Shown: in pieces, positions 37,088 through 46,207 of the stretch
How positions within the stretch are numbered: position 1 is the stretch's first letter
Layout of the letters: every line of letters begins with the position of its first letter
Origin: Pandoraea cepalis
Lineage (GTDB): Bacteria; Pseudomonadota; Gammaproteobacteria; Burkholderiales; Burkholderiaceae
DNA: 64,000 nucleotides
Assembly: GCF_902459665.1 (NCBI RefSeq)
Contig: NZ_CABPSL010000011.1
Coordinates: 62,001-126,000 of the forward strand
Direction: 5' to 3'
Translations under genes and position numbers: made by a program
The notes under the pieces: model-generated
What the model was told of the DNA's origin: nothing
Databases searched by the model: none
The model's input: only the letters and a program-made list of their open reading frames with translations

Positions 37088-38281
37088 ATGGACGGAACTG
37101 ACATGAACGAGCAATGGTTGACGCTGGCCGGCCGCCGGCTGGTGCCGGTAGTGCAAGGCGGCATGGGCATCGGCATCTCCGCGCACCGGCTCGCCGGCAC
37201 GGTGGCACGGCACAACGGCATGGGGACGATCGCGAGTATCGATCTGCGCCACCATCATCCTGACCTGCTCGCCGAAGTCGACGGCCTTCACACCCCCGAG
37301 GGCAAGAAGGCGGCCATCGAGGCGGTCAACCTGATTGCACTGGACCGCGAGATCCACGCCGCCAAGGCGATTGCCGACGGTCACGGACTGGTGGCGGTCA
37401 ACGTCATGAAGGCGGTGAGCGCACACGCATCGCTGGTACGACAGGCGTGCGAGAGCGGCGCCGATGCCATCGTCATGGGTGCCGGATTGCCGCTCGACCT
37501 GCCGGAACTCACGGCGTCTCATCCAGGCGTCGCGCTCATCCCGATTCTGTCGGACTCGCGCGGCGTCAGCCTCGTGTTGCGCAAGTGGATGAAGAAGGGC
37601 CGCCTGCCGGACGCCATCGTCATCGAGCATCCAGCACATGCCGGCGGGCATCTCGGCGCGTCACGCATCGAGGAGCTGGGTGACGCACGCTTCTCGTTCG
37701 ATCGTGTGCTCGCGGAGTGCCGGGAAATCTATGCGACGCTCGGCATCGAATGGTCCCGTGTACCGCTGATCGTGGCCGGCGGGATCCACCGTCACGAGCA
37801 GGTTCGGCACTGGCTGGCGCAAGGCGCGGCGGGCGTACAGTTGGGCACGGCGTTTGCCGTGACCGAGGAATCGGACGCGCATCCGGCGTTCAAGGCGGTG
37901 TTGGCGAGCGCACGGCCGGAAGACATTGCCGAGTTCACCAGCGTGGCCGGGCTGCCTGCGCGTGCAGTGCTGACGCCGTGGCTGAGGAAGTACCTCTCGC
38001 GTGAGACCGCCCTGCAAGCGAAGGCGAAGGTGCGGGAGTGTCTGGAGGGATTCGACTGCCTGCAGGCCTGCGGGCTGCGCGACGGCGTGGCGCGCATCGG
38101 GCAGTTCTGCATCGATCTGAAACTCGCCCAGGCGGTGCGTGGCGATGTGGCGCGCGGACTCTTCTTCCGTGGCCGCGACCCGTTGCCCTTCGGCGAGCGC
38201 ATTCGCCCCGTGGGCGATCTCATGCGTTATCTGCTGACGGGCGAGCGGCCGGAGGACGGCGACACGGCTGCGGTCGCATAG
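37088..38281 (+). CDS. Nitronate monooxygenase family flavoprotein
   Basis: 397 residues, FMN TIM barrel of the 2-nitropropane-dioxygenase type. Markers are VVQGGMGIGIS near the N-terminus, VVMGAGLPL-type strand (written IVMGAGLPLDLP), EHPAHAGGHLG, IVAGGIHR and GVQLGTAF for FMN phosphate. Members oxidise nitronates or reduce enoyl groups; which one applies here is open. Longer than typical class I enzymes by a C-terminal part with CLEGFDCLQACGLRDG. It lies just after hpnC but begins 180 bases later, so a separate transcript is likely. Confidence 0.82.
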   Translation: MDGTDMNEQWLTLAGRRLVPVVQGGMGIGISAHRLAGTVARHNGMGTIASIDLRHHHPDLLAEVDGLHTPEGKKAAIEAVNLIALDREIHAAKAIADGHGLVAVNVMKAVSAHASLVRQACESGADAIVMGAGLPLDLPELTASHPGVALIPILSDSRGVSLVLRKWMKKGRLPDAIVIEHPAHAGGHLGASRIEELGDARFSFDRVLAECREIYATLGIEWSRVPLIVAGGIHRHEQVRHWLAQGAAGVQLGTAFAVTEESDAHPAFKAVLASARPEDIAEFTSVAGLPARAVLTPWLRKYLSRETALQAKAKVRECLEGFDCLQACGLRDGVARIGQFCIDLKLAQAVRGDVARGLFFRGRDPLPFGERIRPVGDLMRYLLTGERPEDGDTAAVA

Positions 38282-38287
38282 CCGTGC

Positions 38288-38929
38288 TCACTTGGCCGGC
38301 GCCGCCGGTGCGGGCGGCGCGCTGGCTGCGGCATCCTCCCCCCCGCTCGGTTGGCTGGCCCCCCCGGCATCGTCCGCACTGACGGGTGCGGCGCGTGCCG
38401 CGATACGCCGGTCGAAGAACGCGGCGAGCGCCGGGTCGTTCACCTTGAGATCGAACTGACGGTCATCCACCGCCGAGAAATAGCCGTCGCACAGATCCGC
38501 TTTCGCGCTCTCGGTCGGCTGATCGTCGATGCTGCGGGAATAGACGACAAACTGGCGCTCGACAAGCATCGGCAACTGGGTGCGCAGCAAGTCGTCGAAG
38601 CGCGCGCGCGCTTCGGGATCGGTATAGGTGGATTGCAATTCGGCACGCACGCGCCGGCCCTCGGCGAGATAGTCGCGGTGCCGCGTCTGCCACGCGCGCA
38701 ATGCCGCATTCCCGTGCGTTCGGGTGGCCGCGCCATAGAGGCCGCACTTCTGCACGAGCCGCGCGAGCACCTCGCCGACACCTTCGGGGGACGCGATCGC
38801 CGCCCCCATCAACTCGGCATCGTTCTTGTACTGCGGCGGCTGCGCCAGCGCCGCGGCCGCGTACACGCCTACCGCACTCACGATCGCGCAGGCGAACAGA
38901 CGTCGCCAACCGTTGCCAAATGGCTTCAT
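38288..38929 (-). CDS. Secreted hypothetical protein with Ala/Pro-rich tail
   Basis: 213 residues. Signal peptide about 1-29 (ends ALAQP), a mainly helical acidic/basic body with two cysteines (LVQKCGLYGAA and ADLCDGYF), and a low-complexity Ala/Pro/Ser tail over the last 30 residues. Not a family I recognise. Convergent with the nitronate monooxygenase gene; the two stops are six bases apart. Confidence 0.7.
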   Translation of the reverse strand: MKPFGNGWRRLFACAIVSAVGVYAAAALAQPPQYKNDAELMGAAIASPEGVGEVLARLVQKCGLYGAATRTHGNAALRAWQTRHRDYLAEGRRVRAELQSTYTDPEARARFDDLLRTQLPMLVERQFVVYSRSIDDQPTESAKADLCDGYFSAVDDRQFDLKVNDPALAAFFDRRIAARAAPVSADDAGGASQPSGGEDAAASAPPAPAAPAK

Positions 38930-39047
38930 TGCCGGATTGTCGGGATGGCGGGCTCGAACGGCCCCGCTCTCGGAGATATCGCATCGGCCACGACGTCGAT
39001 GCTGGCATCTTAGCCGAATTGACGTCCCGAGGTGACCGCCCGGGACG

Positions 39048-40346
39048 CTAGAACGACTCGCCCGCCACCGGCCCGCCCACTCCGTATTTCGCGCGCGGGC
39101 GCAGCATGAAGGCCTGCGTGCGTTGCTCCATCACGTGCGCCACCCATCCCGCCGAGCGGCCGACGATCCAAAGCGCCGTCGACGTGCCGTCAGGCAACCC
39201 CAGCGCCCGCGCGAGCGTCACCAGGCCCGGCGCCAGACCGGGATGCGCATTCAGTTCGCTGCGCATGCGCTGGAGAAAGTCGAGCGTCATGCGCGTGTTC
39301 GCGCGCGACGTCGCATCGAGACCGTTGTCCCCCGTCTCGTCGATGAGTTCGCCCGCGATCTGCATCATCAGATCGGCCCGCGCATCGCCGCCGGGATACA
39401 GCGGATGATTGAAGCCAAACAGGCTCGCGCCATACTCGCGCACCCGGTCCACCCGCGTGTCGAGCGCGTCGAACGGCTCGCACAGCAACAGCGTCTCGAT
39501 CTTTTCGGTGCTGGTACCCGTGGAAAAGCCGATGTGCGAGCCGATGGCCGCAGCCACACAACTGAACAAGTCCGCGTTTGTCGACGCCGCGACGCGCGCC
39601 GAGAAGGTGGCCGGCGCCAGCTCGTTATCGGCCAGCAGCACGAGTGCTGCGTTCATCGCGCGCAGCCGCGCGGGCGTCGCGACACGGCCCGCGGCGCGCA
39701 GGATGTGTCCGGCAACATTCTCGCCGTCGGCGCGCGCCACGAACCGCTGCTGCGGTCCAAGAAAACCGACGCACCCGGCCATGCCATGCAACATCATTCG
39801 CGCCGCCTGCACCGCCGCGCCGTCGGCCAACTCGCGCGGACCTCGCCCGTGCATCGCCAGCGCGAAGGGCACCATCCCCAGCAAGTTGCCGATATCCGCG
39901 CTCGCCACTTCGCCGTCATAGGTCGACAGGAACCGCAGCACGTCGGGCGGCGTGTCCTGCCTCGGCCACTCGGCAATGCTGTCCTGCCAGATGCCGGTCA
40001 TCAGCAGATGCACCACCGATTCGAACGAGGCCCCGCCGCTGGCGAGATCGATCGCCAGCCGGTTCCGATATCGCGGCCCGTGCGGCGTGATCTGCGTGAT
40101 GGCCGAATGCAGCACCGGATCGCCGAAGCGCATCGTCGATTCGGCCACCGCGCCCGTCGGCGCCCGTCCGCGCTTGCGTGTGGCCAGACGCTCGACATCG
40201 CGACGCAGATACAGGCTCTTGCGGCCGTCCTCGTGCGGCCGCGCCCGGATCAACCCCCGGCTAACATAGGCATAGAGCGTGGCTGGCTTGATGTCGAGCA
40301 TGGCCAGCACTTCCTCGCGTGTCATCAGGTCGGTCGGCTGCGTCAT
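39048..40346 (-). CDS. HTH protein with citrate-synthase-fold domain lacking catalytic residues
   Basis: 432 residues. The first 60 are an excisionase/MerR-type helix-turn-helix (TREEVLAMLDIKPATLYAYVSRG, then a basic stretch ending RKRGR). The rest is a citrate-synthase fold: ADNELAPATFSARVAAST, GFNHPLYPGGDAR and IVGRSAGWVAHVMEQ align with that family. The helix normally holding the first catalytic His (GPxHGGA) reads GFSTGTS with Thr276 in the His position, the HADHE motif reads LLADNE, and the DFYSG aspartate position is Gly370. Only His314 of the three catalytic residues remains. Citrate synthesis is therefore unlikely; a CoA-thioester or acid-sensing regulator of the divergent operon is my inference. 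Confidence 0.8.
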   Translation of the reverse strand: MTQPTDLMTREEVLAMLDIKPATLYAYVSRGLIRARPHEDGRKSLYLRRDVERLATRKRGRAPTGAVAESTMRFGDPVLHSAITQITPHGPRYRNRLAIDLASGGASFESVVHLLMTGIWQDSIAEWPRQDTPPDVLRFLSTYDGEVASADIGNLLGMVPFALAMHGRGPRELADGAAVQAARMMLHGMAGCVGFLGPQQRFVARADGENVAGHILRAAGRVATPARLRAMNAALVLLADNELAPATFSARVAASTNADLFSCVAAAIGSHIGFSTGTSTEKIETLLLCEPFDALDTRVDRVREYGASLFGFNHPLYPGGDARADLMMQIAGELIDETGDNGLDATSRANTRMTLDFLQRMRSELNAHPGLAPGLVTLARALGLPDGTSTALWIVGRSAGWVAHVMEQRTQAFMLRPRAKYGVGGPVAGESF

Positions 40347-40438
40347 CGTGTGTCTCGGAGAACCTCGCCGCCGTCATCCTGGCAGGCGTTCGTTCACAGT
40401 GGGGAGTCGAAATTGCGACACATGATGCCACAGGTATA

Positions 40439-40467
40439 TTGACTTTAAAAATCAATATTGATAAACA
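40439..40467 (+). promoter_or_regulatory. Candidate promoter with palindromic operator for the MFS operon
   Basis: -35 TTGACT (40439-40444) and a weak -10 TAAACA (40462-40467) 17 bases apart. Between them lies the perfect 12-base palindrome ATCAATATTGAT (40451-40462). An operator placed in the spacer is a classic repressor arrangement. The stretch is AT-rich against high-GC surroundings and lies between the HTH citrate-synthase-fold gene and the transporter gene. Confidence 0.5.
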
Positions 40468-40570
40468 AAAAACCGCCCAGTAAAGTCAGCTCCGGACCCC
40501 ACGACAAAGACACTGCGGACCCAGCCTTCGCCGGCGTACGACAGGTCGCCCATTCGGACGGAGACACGGC

Positions 40571-41935
40571 ATGACCCATGACATCCCTTCCCGGCAGCCA
40601 GAACGCATCGACGTGCGCGACACGCTGCAATCGGCCCCGCTGGGCGCGTTTCATTACTGGCTCGCCACGCTGCTGGCGCTGATCCTGCTGTTCGATGGCT
40701 TCGATCTCTACAACGCGGCCTATATCGTCCATGACGTGAGCGCGCTCTGGCATTTGTCGCCGAGCCAGATCGGCGTGCTGCTGTCATGCGGGCTGGCGGG
40801 ATTCGCCGCCGGTTCCGCCATCTCGGGCTTGTTCAGCGACCGCATCGGACGGCGCCGCGTGCTGCTCACCGGCATCTGGCTCTCCGGGTTCATGAGCCTC
40901 GCCATCGCCCTGTTCGCGCACGACCTGAGCACCTTCATCGGCCTTCGCTTCGTGATGGGGATCTCGCTGGGCCTGCTGATGCCGGTCGCCGTCACCTACA
41001 TCAACGAGATCGCCCCCAAACGCAGCGCCAATGTCTTCACCATCGTGTGCTTCACCTGCGGCTGGATCGGTGGCGCGACGGCGTCCGGCTTCATCGCCGC
41101 ATGGCTGATCCCGCAACACGGCTGGCAGAGCATGTATTACGCGGGCGGCCTGTCCGTCTTGCTCGCGCTCGCGTTGCAGTTCGCGCTGCCCGAGTCGATA
41201 TCGTTCCTCGCCAGCCGGGGACGCCAGGATGCCGTGCGTGCGCAACTCAAGCGCCTGTGGCCGGCACGCGCGGCGGACTTCGAACATGCGACATTCATGT
41301 CCCCCGACGCCGGCGTCAAAGCGGGCTCGGTGGCTGCGCTCTTCTCCCACGGATTCCGCCGCCAGACGCTTTGCTTCTGGGCAATGGGCGCGTTGTCGCT
41401 GTTCTCGTCGTACGGCCTGTCGGGCTGGCTGCCGACGATCATGCTCAAACGCGGCGAAACCCTGTCGACGAGCTTTGCCTATGGCTCGCTGCTGGTCTTC
41501 GCGTCGGCGTTCGGGAGCCTGATCTGCGGCGTGGTTGCCGACCGCATCGGCAATCGCCGTCTGGCGATGTCGCTCGCCTGGCTGTGCGGCGCGGGGGCGA
41601 TCGCGGTGCTGGCCACGGCCGCCGGCGGCAGCGTGACGTTCGCGGGCATCGTGGTCGCCGGCATGTTCGTGATCGGCACGCAGACGGTCCTCAACAACCT
41701 CGTGGCGGTGAGCTATCCGACCGAGATTCGCAGCACCGCCGTCGGCCTGTTCCTCGGCATCGCCCGCGTCGGTGCGATGTGCGGCCCGGCCATCGCCGGG
41801 ATCCTGCAACAGGCCACCGGCGGCGCCGGAACGATGTTCGCCGTGCTGGGCGCCGCGCTCGTGACCGCCGCCGTGCTGGTGTTTCTCGTGGCACGCCCCG
41901 AAACGCTGCCCAAGGCCCCCGCCTTCAGTCATTGA
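40571..41935 (+). CDS. Aromatic acid:H+ symporter family MFS transporter
   Basis: 454 residues, twelve membrane segments. The first helix carries LLFDGFDLYNAAYIV, the aspartate motif DGFD of the AAHS family, and the loop 2-3 motif GLFSDRIGRRRVLLTG. Central loop of about 40 residues (PESISFLASRGRQDAVRAQL) is also typical. Likely imports an aromatic or related carboxylate with a proton. Heads an operon with two enzymes of decarboxylase/aldolase type. Substrate not assigned. Confidence 0.85.
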   Translation: MTHDIPSRQPERIDVRDTLQSAPLGAFHYWLATLLALILLFDGFDLYNAAYIVHDVSALWHLSPSQIGVLLSCGLAGFAAGSAISGLFSDRIGRRRVLLTGIWLSGFMSLAIALFAHDLSTFIGLRFVMGISLGLLMPVAVTYINEIAPKRSANVFTIVCFTCGWIGGATASGFIAAWLIPQHGWQSMYYAGGLSVLLALALQFALPESISFLASRGRQDAVRAQLKRLWPARAADFEHATFMSPDAGVKAGSVAALFSHGFRRQTLCFWAMGALSLFSSYGLSGWLPTIMLKRGETLSTSFAYGSLLVFASAFGSLICGVVADRIGNRRLAMSLAWLCGAGAIAVLATAAGGSVTFAGIVVAGMFVIGTQTVLNNLVAVSYPTEIRSTAVGLFLGIARVGAMCGPAIAGILQQATGGAGTMFAVLGAALVTAAVLVFLVARPETLPKAPAFSH

Positions 41936-42012
41936 AGTCACTGAAGTCACCGCATCCCCGCGCGCGCCCGGGCGTCGGCCCGGCGCTCGCCCGCACGGTA
42001 TCGGAACACCTC

Positions 42013-43002
42013 ATGTCCAAGCTCACCCTCTCGCTCGCCGTCAACGACTACGACCACGTGCGCGACCTGCTAAGCGGCCGGATCGCCGTGGAAGGTATCG
42101 ACCTGGTGCCCTCGGTGCTGCCGGTCGAAGAGATTTTCTATCGCACCACGCACTTCCAGGAGTGGGATCTCTCGGAGATGTCGCTCGCCAAATACGCCTC
42201 GTTGCGCTCGCAGGGCGACGACCGCCTGATCGGCTTGCCGATTTTTCCGTCGCGCGTGTTCCGGCTGTCGTCGCTTTATGTGCGCAACGACGCCAGCGTG
42301 ACGTCGCCCGGTGATTTGTGCGGCAAGCGGATCGGCGTGCCGGAGTGGGCACAAACGGCATCGGTGTATTCGCGCGGATGGCTCACGCACGATCAAGGCG
42401 TGGCGCTCGCGGACGTCGAGTGGGTGCAAGGCGGCATCAATCAGGCGGGACGGCGCGAGAAGGTCGCCGTGCGCGTGCCGGACGGTGTGCGTTATCGCCC
42501 ATCGCCCGACAAGTCGCTCACGGCGCTGCTGCTCGACAGCGAGATCGACGCGATTCTCAGTGCGCGTCCGCCCGCGCCGCCGCCGGGCCGAGAGCGGGAC
42601 ATCGTGCGGTTGCTGACGGACGTCGAGACCGCCGAGCGCACCTATTTCGAGCGGACCGGCATCTTTCCGATCATGCATGTGATCGTGATGCGGCACGACA
42701 TCTTTGCGGCGCATCGCTGGATCGCGGGCAACTTGCTCAACGCCTTCACGCAGGCGAAAGACGCCAGCATCGCCCGTCTCGAAGACATCACCTGTTCGCA
42801 CTTTCCGCTGCCGTGGATGAGTCAGCGTGCCGCCCAGGCCCGCACGATGTTCGGCGGCGACCCTTGGCCCTATGGCGTCGCGCCCAATCGCGTCACGCTC
42901 GATGCCTTCCTGCGCTTTGCCTACGAGCAAGGGGTCTGCCATCGCCTGATGCAAGCCGACGATCTGTTTCCTCCGGAGATGGCCGCCGCAGTGCGCGTGT
43001 GA
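42013..43002 (+). CDS. 4,5-dihydroxyphthalate decarboxylase-like protein
   Basis: 329 residues with a periplasmic-binding-protein-like fold but no signal peptide. LSLAVNDYDHVRDLLSGRIAVEG at the N-terminus and FPSRVFRLSSLYV with CGKRIGVPEWAQTA match the Pht5/4,5-dihydroxyphthalate decarboxylase family. The start ATG lies 77 bases past the transporter stop. Many members act on substrates other than dihydroxyphthalate and no phthalate dioxygenase is present here, so the exact reaction is open. Confidence 0.75.
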   Translation: MSKLTLSLAVNDYDHVRDLLSGRIAVEGIDLVPSVLPVEEIFYRTTHFQEWDLSEMSLAKYASLRSQGDDRLIGLPIFPSRVFRLSSLYVRNDASVTSPGDLCGKRIGVPEWAQTASVYSRGWLTHDQGVALADVEWVQGGINQAGRREKVAVRVPDGVRYRPSPDKSLTALLLDSEIDAILSARPPAPPPGRERDIVRLLTDVETAERTYFERTGIFPIMHVIVMRHDIFAAHRWIAGNLLNAFTQAKDASIARLEDITCSHFPLPWMSQRAAQARTMFGGDPWPYGVAPNRVTLDAFLRFAYEQGVCHRLMQADDLFPPEMAAAVRV

Positions 43003-43069
43003 CATTCGCGCACGACACCGGCCACAACGGGTTTTCTCAATCTTCTTTGGTAATTCTTCTGTCACGATC

Positions 43070-43843
43070 ATGACGCAAACGACTTCCCCCTACACCCCCG
43101 CCATCGTCGAACACGATCGCCAATCGATGGCGCAATGGCGCGAAGACCTCGCCGCCGCCAACCACGTCCTCGCGCATCACGACGTGCTCGACGGCTTCGG
43201 TCACGTGAGCGTTCGCGACCCGCGCAACCCGGCACATTTCCTGATCGCGCAGTCGATGGCGCCCGAACTGGTGACCCCGGACGACATTCTCACGCTCGAC
43301 TTCGATTGCCAGCCGGTGGACGGCGACACGCGCAAGCGCTATCTGGAAACGTGGATTCACAGCGAGATCTATCGCGCCCGTCCGGACGTTAGGGCGATCG
43401 TGCACAGCCATTCGCCATCGGTGATTCCGTTTGCGGCATCGTCGGTCCGTCTGCGCCCGGTCTATCACATGGCAGGCTTTCTCGGCAGCGGCGCACCGGT
43501 ATTCGACATCCGCCACTGCTTCGGCTGCACCGACATGCTCGTGCGCAACGGTGAACAAGGCAAGGCGCTCGCGACATCGCTGGGCGATGCCGACGTCGCC
43601 CTCATGCGCGGACACGGCTTCGTGGCGACGGGCCCGTCGCTGCCCGCGGCGGTGTATCGCGCCATCTACACGGAGTTGAACGCGGGCATGCAGTCCCAGG
43701 CGATCGCCCTCGGCGGCGAAGTGACGTATCTCGACGCCGAAGAAGGCAAGCGCTCGAACGCCACGAACCTCGGTGTGATCGAGCGCCCCTGGACGCTGTG
43801 GAAGCGTCAGGTGGCGGTATTGCGTGGCGATGGGATGGCTTGA
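43070..43843 (+). CDS. Class II aldolase/adducin family protein
   Basis: 257 residues. Metal-binding histidines are seen in HSHSPSVIPF and in the distal RGHGFVATG; the N-terminal GHVSVRDP is typical. Enzymes of this family cleave aldols or decarboxylate hydroxylated aromatic acids (3,4-dihydroxyphthalate decarboxylase belongs here). Together with the preceding 4,5-dihydroxyphthalate decarboxylase-like gene and the AAHS carrier it suggests uptake and decarboxylation of an aromatic diacid; this is inference. Gap of 67 bases upstream. Confidence 0.8.
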   Translation: MTQTTSPYTPAIVEHDRQSMAQWREDLAAANHVLAHHDVLDGFGHVSVRDPRNPAHFLIAQSMAPELVTPDDILTLDFDCQPVDGDTRKRYLETWIHSEIYRARPDVRAIVHSHSPSVIPFAASSVRLRPVYHMAGFLGSGAPVFDIRHCFGCTDMLVRNGEQGKALATSLGDADVALMRGHGFVATGPSLPAAVYRAIYTELNAGMQSQAIALGGEVTYLDAEEGKRSNATNLGVIERPWTLWKRQVAVLRGDGMA

Positions 43844-43894
43844 AGGCGAGGCGCTGTAGGACGGTATACGGCAGCGCGAAATCGCGGCCGGACA

Positions 43895-44626
43895 TCACCA
43901 TGGCACCTTACGGCCGAGGTAGTCGACATAATGCAGTCCGGCGCGCCCCTCGTGCGCCGTGATGGTGTCGATCAGGTGGGGGATGCTCTCGTCGATGCTC
44001 AGACGCGCGTCCGCCCCGCCCATGTCCGTGCGCACCCAGCCGGGGGCCGTCAGCAGCAACGTGCGCGTGTCGTCGCCATGCCGCGCCGCGAAGCTGCGCA
44101 TCAACATGTTGAGCGCCGCCTTGCTGGCCCGGTAGACCTCGTAGTGGCCGTTCGTGTTGTTCGTGACGCTGCCCTGTCCCGAGGACATCACCCCCAGCGT
44201 GCCGCCGGGAGGCACAAGCGACTCGAACGTCTCGATCACCCGCATTGGGCTCAGCGCGTTCGTCACCATAACGCGCACGAACTCCTCGGTCGACACGTCG
44301 GCAATCGTCTCACGGTCGTCGTTCTTCACCCCGGCGTTCACGAAGAGCAAATCGACACGGCGCCCCGCCAATCGCTCGCGCAATGCGGTGACTTGCGCCG
44401 GTATCGCGATATCGACCGTTTCGACCTCCAGCGCACCGCCGACGGCTGCGCCCAAGCTATCAACCAACGCATCGAGCGCGCCAGACGACCCTTGCCGAGC
44501 CGTGGCGATGACATGCCAGCCGCGCCTGAGATACGCCTGCGCCATTGCGAAGCCCAGACCGCGCGATGCGCCGAACAGCAAGACAGTTTTTTGCGGGGAA
44601 ACTTGGGAGATTGTTTCGTTCTGCAT
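43895..44626 (-). CDS. Short-chain dehydrogenase/reductase
   Basis: 243 residues from the ATG 44626, which has GAGGAA upstream. SDR with FGASRGLGFA at about 17-26, VNAGV, the serine in VMSSGQGS and YRASK as the Tyr-x3-Lys pair; GWVRTDMGG follows. Substrate unknown. Divergent from the LysR gene at 44792, its probable regulator. Confidence 0.85.
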   Translation of the reverse strand: MQNETISQVSPQKTVLLFGASRGLGFAMAQAYLRRGWHVIATARQGSSGALDALVDSLGAAVGGALEVETVDIAIPAQVTALRERLAGRRVDLLFVNAGVKNDDRETIADVSTEEFVRVMVTNALSPMRVIETFESLVPPGGTLGVMSSGQGSVTNNTNGHYEVYRASKAALNMLMRSFAARHGDDTRTLLLTAPGWVRTDMGGADARLSIDESIPHLIDTITAHEGRAGLHYVDYLGRKVPW

Positions 44627-44791
44627 GCGTCGTTCCTCGTATCCAACGTCGCCCGCACGTCCGCGACGGAATGCCGGGAGGCGGTACGACGTGTGCTGTG
44701 AGGGACTATAGGTCGATGCAAGACATGGCGGAAGACGCAGCCGTTGCACTGATAACATGCGCGTAACGCCACATCTCGTTCCGTCGCCCCC

Positions 44792-45745
44792 ATGACCGAC
44801 CCCGATCTGAACCTGCTAATAGCGCTGGATGCCCTGCTCGCCGAAGTCAGCGTGGCAAGTGCCGCACGCCGGTTGGGGCTGAGCGCATCGGCGATGAGCC
44901 GTACGCTGAGCCGCTTGCGCGACACCACGGGCGATCCGCTGCTGGTTCGCGCCGGTCGCCGCATGGTGCTCACGCCGCACGCCGAGCAATTGCGCACGCG
45001 CAGCCGAGGCGCCGTCGACGAGGCTCGCCTACTGCTCGCGCCCGCCACATCATCGCCTGACTTCGCCACACTGCGCCGCACCTTCACGCTTCGCGCCAAC
45101 GATGGCTTCGTCGACGCCTTCGGCGCGTCGTTGATTGCCGCGCTCACACAGGCGGCCCCGTTCGTGAGCCTGCGCTTTCTGTCCAAGGCGGAAAAGACCG
45201 CGATGCCGTTGCGAGGCGGGGAGGCCGATCTGGAAATCGGCGTGCTGGGGGACATCGGCGGGGCGAGCAACATGGGCCCGGAAATTCGCCTGCAGACGCT
45301 GTTCCGCGATCACTTCGTGGGCGTGGTGCGTTCGGGCCATCCGCTCGTCGCGCACGGCGCGCCGGACGCCGAGCGATACGTTGCGTTCGGGCATGTCGTG
45401 GCATCGCGGCACGGCGCCGGGCGGGGGCCTGTCGATGTCGCGCTTGACGCGCTGGGTCTGCACCGCGATATTGTCGCGGTGGTGCCAAGCTTTCCGGCGG
45501 CGTTGTCCGTGGCGCAGGCGTCCGACTTGATCGCGCTGGTGCCTGCGTCACTCATGAGGCAACGCGCCGCACAGCGGGTCGCAACCGCACCCGCGTCGGT
45601 CCACGTGTTCGACCTGCCTGTGACGACCGGACAGATTGCCGTGTCGTTGATGTGGCATCCCCGAATGGACGCGGACCCCGTTCATCGCTGGCTTCGACAA
45701 CATGTGCTGTCGGTGTGCCGCCCGGACGATGCCGCATCACGATAA
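44792..45745 (+). CDS. LysR-family transcriptional regulator
   Basis: 317 residues. N-terminal winged HTH (about 5-65: LNLLIALDALLAE, SVASAARRLGLSASAMSRTLSRLRD, given here as separate marks) of the NodD/SyrM-like subgroup that begins D-x-NLL. The effector domain covers about 90-300. Transcribed away from the SDR gene with 165 bases between, the usual LysR target layout. Confidence 0.87.
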   Translation: MTDPDLNLLIALDALLAEVSVASAARRLGLSASAMSRTLSRLRDTTGDPLLVRAGRRMVLTPHAEQLRTRSRGAVDEARLLLAPATSSPDFATLRRTFTLRANDGFVDAFGASLIAALTQAAPFVSLRFLSKAEKTAMPLRGGEADLEIGVLGDIGGASNMGPEIRLQTLFRDHFVGVVRSGHPLVAHGAPDAERYVAFGHVVASRHGAGRGPVDVALDALGLHRDIVAVVPSFPAALSVAQASDLIALVPASLMRQRAAQRVATAPASVHVFDLPVTTGQIAVSLMWHPRMDADPVHRWLRQHVLSVCRPDDAASR

Positions 45746-45766
45746 TCGAAAGCGGTAAGACGGCGC

Positions 45767-46207
45767 CTATCGTGAGGTGGTCGCCCCACATTGCACCTGC
45801 CCCGACACCGGATCTCGCTTGCAAGCGGTGGGCCCCTGCTCGTTGAAGTAGACCGCACCCTGCGCGTTGGTGGACGCGCCCGGATATCGACCCTGAGGCG
45901 CGCGCTGCGGATCCGTCAGCGACTTCATCTGCATATCGCTCATTGCCGCCGACTCACGCTGGCGCTGCACCTGCCGCTCGCCGTCCGCCATGCCCTGCTT
46001 GAACCGTGCGCCAACGCCGCCTTCCCTGTCATGTGTCGACGCAGGCGGCGTAAGCCCCACGCCGGGCTGACCACCCGGCGCGGCCTGATTCGACTGGCGG
46101 ATGCTGTTCAGATCGCCACTCTGCAAGTAGGACTGAGCGGCCGCGCCACCGGCCACCGATATTCCTGCGGTGGCCAGGCAGGCGATCAGCAACGTTCTGG
46201 CTGACAT
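45767..46207 (-). CDS. Small secreted hypothetical protein
   Basis: 146 residues. Signal peptide about 1-24 (ending GGAAAQS), then a polar low-complexity protein rich in Gln, Gly, Arg and Ser. Two cysteines near the C-terminus (TACKRDPVSGQVQCGA) could form a disulfide. Not a family I recognise; resembles small periplasmic proteins common in Burkholderiales. Convergent with LysR (21-base gap). Confidence 0.65.
   Translation of the reverse strand: MSARTLLIACLATAGISVAGGAAAQSYLQSGDLNSIRQSNQAAPGGQPGVGLTPPASTHDREGGVGARFKQGMADGERQVQRQRESAAMSDMQMKSLTDPQRAPQGRYPGASTNAQGAVYFNEQGPTACKRDPVSGQVQCGATTSR

Noticed and set aside
41935-41950. Short direct repeat GAAGTCACT/GAAGTCACC after the MFS gene
   Set aside because: Two copies of a nine-base near-repeat; too short and isolated to mean anything.
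40786-43002. 738-codon open frame running through the MFS gene into the next gene
   Set aside because: The first 400 codons are the out-of-frame image of the transporter gene. Only the part from ATG 42013 is real and is annotated as the decarboxylase-like protein.
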